Below, piece after piece: positions 57,522-60,306 of a stretch of 60,306 nucleotides of DNA (the stretch's first letter is position 1; every line of letters starts with the position of its first letter). The notes beneath the pieces were generated by a model. It worked only from the letters and a program-made list of their open reading frames with translations. It made no database searches and was not told the origin of the DNA. The DNA is from Thermomucor indicae-seudaticae (lineage: Eukaryota > Mucoromycota > Mucoromycetes > Mucorales > Lichtheimiaceae). Location of the stretch: contig JSYX01000111.1 of NCBI GenBank assembly GCA_000787465.1, forward strand, positions 1 through 60,306. The letters are read 5' to 3'. Both the position numbers and the translations under genes were made by a program.

Positions 57522-59330
57522 CTAGACATCCGCTGAGAAGCGGACTGGAATTTTGAAGAAACGTCCATTTGGTCCCTCCTCGCCATTTACCGATTTCTCC
57601 TCATCTGGTAGATTCCCACCACGCAGATTTGTCTGGTAGCACAGTACACAAGAATTAAGATGAGTCGGTCAGAACAGAAAATGGCTGTTGTTTACCTGAA
57701 GTGATGGGTGAAGATATCGCGGTGGTCGAAGCTTTGAATCGCGCTCTTTTCGAAGCTCAACGTACTTTTCCATAGGCATGTCTTCACTTATCATCTTATT
57801 GAACCGTTTATGAGCTCCGAGACTCGTGATGACTTCGTACTGTAAAGCGTCCACATAAGTCTTCCGTTTGTTTTACGTTAATATATTTTAGAAAGCATAC
57901 CGTCCGGTTAGATGTAGCTGGAGGATAATCATGGCCAACAAAGACACGGGTATCATCTGGCCAAGACTTGTATATTTTGTGGATACTCTGAAACATTTGC
58001 TCTGCGCTACCTCCCGGGAAGTCGCACCGCGCCGTACCAATGTCGGGCTAGATATAAAAACATAAGCACTGGAAGCCTACTATATCAAAAGAAAAAGTCG
58101 TTGATGTCGCTATTCTTACCATGAATAAAGTATCGCCCACGAAAGCAGCGTCACCGATTCGATAAGACATGCAGGCTGGTGTGTGCCCTGGCGTGCTCAA
58201 AACACTACACTGAATATCCTTGCCGAGCACCCAAGTATCACCTTCTTTAACAAGCTTGTCAAATTGCTCTCCTGTAGTACACAACTGCGTTTCGTGCAAG
58301 TTGTACCGTTTGCCAAACACCTTTTGCACCTCTGTAACGTTTGCACCAATCCAGAACTCGGGCTTACGGAAACAAGGATAGAAGACGGTGAATATTTCAG
58401 GAATAAAACAAGCTATGCTATATCCTCTACAAACCTTGGAGGGCAAGTGTTCCTTTAGATAGATTGCAGCTGTCAAATGGTCCTAAGTTTGAACAAAACC
58501 AGTTAACAGGAAAACTATAATGAATATCATGCGGATAAGCTTACTGCATGCACGTGTGTATCAATGATCTTTGTCACATTCAAGCCATGTTTAGTCACAA
58601 AGTCAATTATCTTCTTGGCCATCACGGGTCGCACAAGAGCCGCAAACGGGTCATAGTCCAGAACAGGGTCGATCACATAAGCCTCCTTTGTTGCTAGTGC
58701 GGATTGGATGAGTGTCAATCAAGCAAGCAAAGACGATGGACCCTCAGGCTTACCAAGATCCGTTACAATGTACTGCGCTGTTTCTGTTTCCGGCTCAAAA
58801 ATGGTGTGCACCCAGGGTGAGTGGTTGTTGTTGAATGGTAGCACAGGGAGATTTTCCTCACGCCATTGTTTGAATCCGCCGACAAGGTTGTAAACATCCT
58901 TGAAGCCTAATTTCAGGGCATGCTCGGCGGCCGCAGCACTGCGTCGGCCGGACATACAGTGGAAAACTGTCTGTAACCAGAAACCGACAAATCAGTGATA
59001 TATCAAGGCTGATTGCTTCTGTAAAAGAACCTTTCGCTCTTTGTCCAGATCATTCAATGCAGCTAAAAAGATCGGATCTTCGTTCTTTAAAAGGCCGAAT
59101 GGAATATTCAGTGCGGATTCGATACGACCAAGGCGTTCAATTTCATCATGCTCGCGGGTGTCAATAAGTCGCAGAGATTTATGGAAAGGATCCTTTGTGT
59201 TCTGCTCTTGTAAGAGCTTATGCAGCTCGGCTGGAGTGATATCACGGACCACTGGCTTCGCAGTGCTGCTGAAAGATCGGGTTGCTGACATATGTGCCGT
59301 TACGCGGATTAAGCGAAGCACAGCCGACAT
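57522..59330 (-). CDS. rhodanese - persulfide dioxygenase (ETHE1-type) fusion, mitochondrial
   Basis: Sulfide-oxidation enzyme: the metallo-beta-lactamase part oxidises glutathione persulfide to sulfite and the rhodanese part moves sulfane sulfur. Exons (minus) 59330-59031, 58970-58754, 58693-58545, 58482-58435, 58362-58120, 58047-57901, 57839-57696 and 57632-57522 close to 452 residues. A likely matrix presequence (MSAVLRLIRV...ATRSFSSTA) precedes the rhodanese domain (about 27-150), with RLIDTREHDEIERLGRI and the active loop CMSGRR (Cys105). The dioxygenase part carries iron ligands His219 and His221 in DTHVHADH, His298 in STPGHTP and His358 in GHDYPP, plus GDTLF (Asp315). The ETHE1-like core continues to PPRYLHPSLQ, then a short unique tail. 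Bacterial CstB has the opposite domain order. Confidence 0.92.
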
Positions 59331-59353
59331 GCTTTAATTTATATCGATTTGGA

Positions 59354-59648
59354 TTATGCAAGAAAAAAGTCGTTTGGTGCCATGGCCTCCTTCACGAAAA
59401 AGAAGGATGTGATGACAGCAAAGTGCGTAATGCTTTCAAAGCGTTCGTCATCGTTTGAACTTCCGCCGTGGGAATTTTTTTTTTGGTAATGCCTGAAAAA
59501 GACCATTTCATCTGCTGACATGGGTGAAAGGTCTCAGCACTTACAGGTTTGCTCTTTGAAGTCTGCAGTAATGTACAAAAGATTTTGGACAGGGAAAACA
59601 AAATGATATACGGAAAGGAGATACGATAATTTACAGCAAAGAGTCCAT
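59354..59648 (-). CDS. 56-residue single-helix protein encoded with two micro-exons
   Basis: Exons (minus) 59648-59635 (14 nt), 59562-59545 (18 nt) and 59492-59354 have canonical signals (GTAAAT..CTGCAG and GTAAGT..TTTCAG) and close in phase. The protein reads MDSLLLQRANLHYQKKNSHG, GSSNDDERFESITHF, AVITSFFFVKEAMAPNDFFL, A. The segment FAVITSFFFVKEAMAP could be one membrane helix, as in tiny mitochondrial or ER subunits. A TATAAA lies 25 bp above the ATG. No family is recognised. The stop is 24 bp from the start of the downstream rhodanese-dioxygenase gene, so the two minus-strand genes nearly abut and might be co-transcribed. Confidence rests on the exact phase closure, not on conservation. 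Confidence 0.5.
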
Positions 59649-59672
59649 TTGCCACTTTGCTTCAAACAATCA

Positions 59673-59678
59673 TTTATA
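59673..59678 (-). promoter_or_regulatory. TATA box of the 56-residue protein gene
   Basis: TATAAA on the minus strand, 25 bp upstream of the proposed ATG. The distance is short for a normal leader but possible. Confidence 0.35.
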
Positions 59679-59703
59679 CCTACCCTGTACGCCCCCGAAG
59701 AGG

Positions 59704-59763
59704 CAGCCACTGGGGTGGTTTTTTTTTGTTAGGCTGGAGTAAAGCCGCCCAGCCACTGGGGTG
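59704..59763 (-). mobile_element. 32-bp retroposon micro-insertion with 14-bp target-site duplication (copy 3)
   Basis: CAGCCACTGGGGTG occurs at 59704-59717 and again at 59750-59763. Between them lies a 32-bp insert that on the minus strand is GGCGGCTTTACTCCAGCC, TAAC, then a run of A. Same tail as at 3481-3517 and 1-20, in opposite orientation and different surroundings. It lies about 70 bp upstream of the 56-residue protein gene. Confidence 0.78.
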
Positions 59764-60002
59764 ATCGCCAGGGCTCAATTTGAAGGAAAACCCATGTCCC
59801 ACCCATACGCCCGCCGTTTAGCCCCACACTCCCCAAGTGAAGAGGGGAAAAACCTATCATTATCATGAGAATTTGCATCAATAGATCATCAAACAGAAAG
59901 AATGTACCATCACCCAACCTGGCAAAGAATACCCTTGCCGTTGGAAACAACTTTCATCGCATCCATAAGAGACCTTCTTCGTCTGCCTTGCGAGTAGGAT
60001 TA

Positions 60003-60142
60003 TCACTGGTCAAAAGTCTTGCGCGGAAGGGGAAGAAATATCTCGGAACTTGATGTAATCTTCATTGACGGACTCTTGTCGATGATGTGAACAGCATGGT
60101 CAGATAGCTTTTCGAACAAGTGTGCAAGTTGAGGATGCTTGT
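60003..60142 (-). CDS. C-terminal exon of a gene cut by the window edge
   Basis: After a strong pyrimidine tract and acceptor-like CTACAAG at 60143, the minus strand reads HPQLAHLFEKLSDHAVHIID, then KSPSMKITSSSEIFLPLPRK, TFDQ and a stop at 60005-60003. The composition is protein-like with a coherent frame. The rest of the gene would continue beyond 60306, perhaps with an exon between about 60220 and 60280. Family not recognised. Confidence 0.35.
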
Positions 60143-60306
60143 AGTATTGAAAAAAAAGAAAAGAGAAAAGTACGTATGACATTCACTGCACACCCTCTGC
60201 TTAAATATCTATTTTGGCGAGACAGCTTACGTGGCATGATTTTAGCAAACCCTTGCACTGATGCGTTCTTCGTCATATTAACGAGAGATACTGAGTATTG
60301 TTGATG

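Noticed and set aside
59729..59950. 73-codon minus-strand frame ending GGFTPA
   Set aside because: Its end is created by the retroposon insert (the 3.3-kb frame ends the same way), so the shared peptide is not a shared gene.

Overview
The window is a 60.3-kb piece of nuclear DNA from a filamentous fungus, most likely an early-diverging one (Mucoromycota, probably Mucorales). Nearly every gene is split by short introns of about 50-75 bases with GT..AG ends (RAD50 alone has 24 exons). Genes are packed head-to-tail and tail-to-tail with short spacers. The gene set includes a branched-chain keto-acid dehydrogenase, an OCRL-type 5-phosphatase, HP1, a CHY/RING ubiquitin ligase, complex I and ribosomal proteins. 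The assignment to Mucoromycota is an inference from gene content and intron style; the sequence itself shows only that it is a eukaryote of fungal type. I saw no tRNA, rRNA or CRISPR array.

Left part (1-12 kb): a truncated retroposon tail and a transposase-like fragment; BCKDHA (leucine/isoleucine/valine catabolism); an NDUFB9-type complex I subunit; a repeat-rich strip with a 37-bp retroposon insertion and a decayed ORF; S-adenosylhomocysteine hydrolase on the minus strand; a broken GH29 alpha-fucosidase and a pogo-like transposon end; a single-C2-domain protein; an HST2/SIRT2-like deacetylase; and a CHZ1-type H2A.Z chaperone.

Middle part (12-31 kb): LCB2 (serine palmitoyltransferase); a CHY-RING E3 ligase whose upstream region carries repeated TTTCGCGCGA sites; an unnamed type I membrane protein; mitochondrial bL33; RPS8; an OCRL-like inositol polyphosphate 5-phosphatase with PH, ASH and RhoGAP regions; an Arp9-like actin-related protein; an ERJ5-like J-protein; and a large DH-domain Rho GEF.

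Transposon strip (31-35.7 kb): a complete but dead Tc1/mariner element with 27-bp terminal inverted repeats and TA target duplication, gene remnants and one small secreted-protein candidate.

Right part (35.7-60.3 kb): RAD50; a bZIP factor; a GPT2/SCT1-type glycerol-3-phosphate acyltransferase sharing a 230-bp divergent promoter with PUS1; a cytochrome b5-acyl-CoA dehydrogenase fusion; a 166-bp MITE; an HP1-like protein with a very long acidic N-terminal tail; cytochrome c oxidase subunit 4; a rhodanese-persulfide dioxygenase fusion; a 56-residue microexon gene; and a second retroposon micro-insertion. Several genes converge on mitochondrial metabolism (BCKDHA, NDUFB9, COX4, bL33m, the sulfide-oxidation fusion) and on chromatin or DNA maintenance (CHZ1, sirtuin, Arp9, HP1, RAD50), but their order looks like ordinary fungal gene packing rather than a functional cluster.

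Exon coordinates were worked out by hand from splice consensus, reading-frame phase and family conservation. Where the exon phases close exactly over the whole gene I consider the model reliable; exceptions are stated in the entries.
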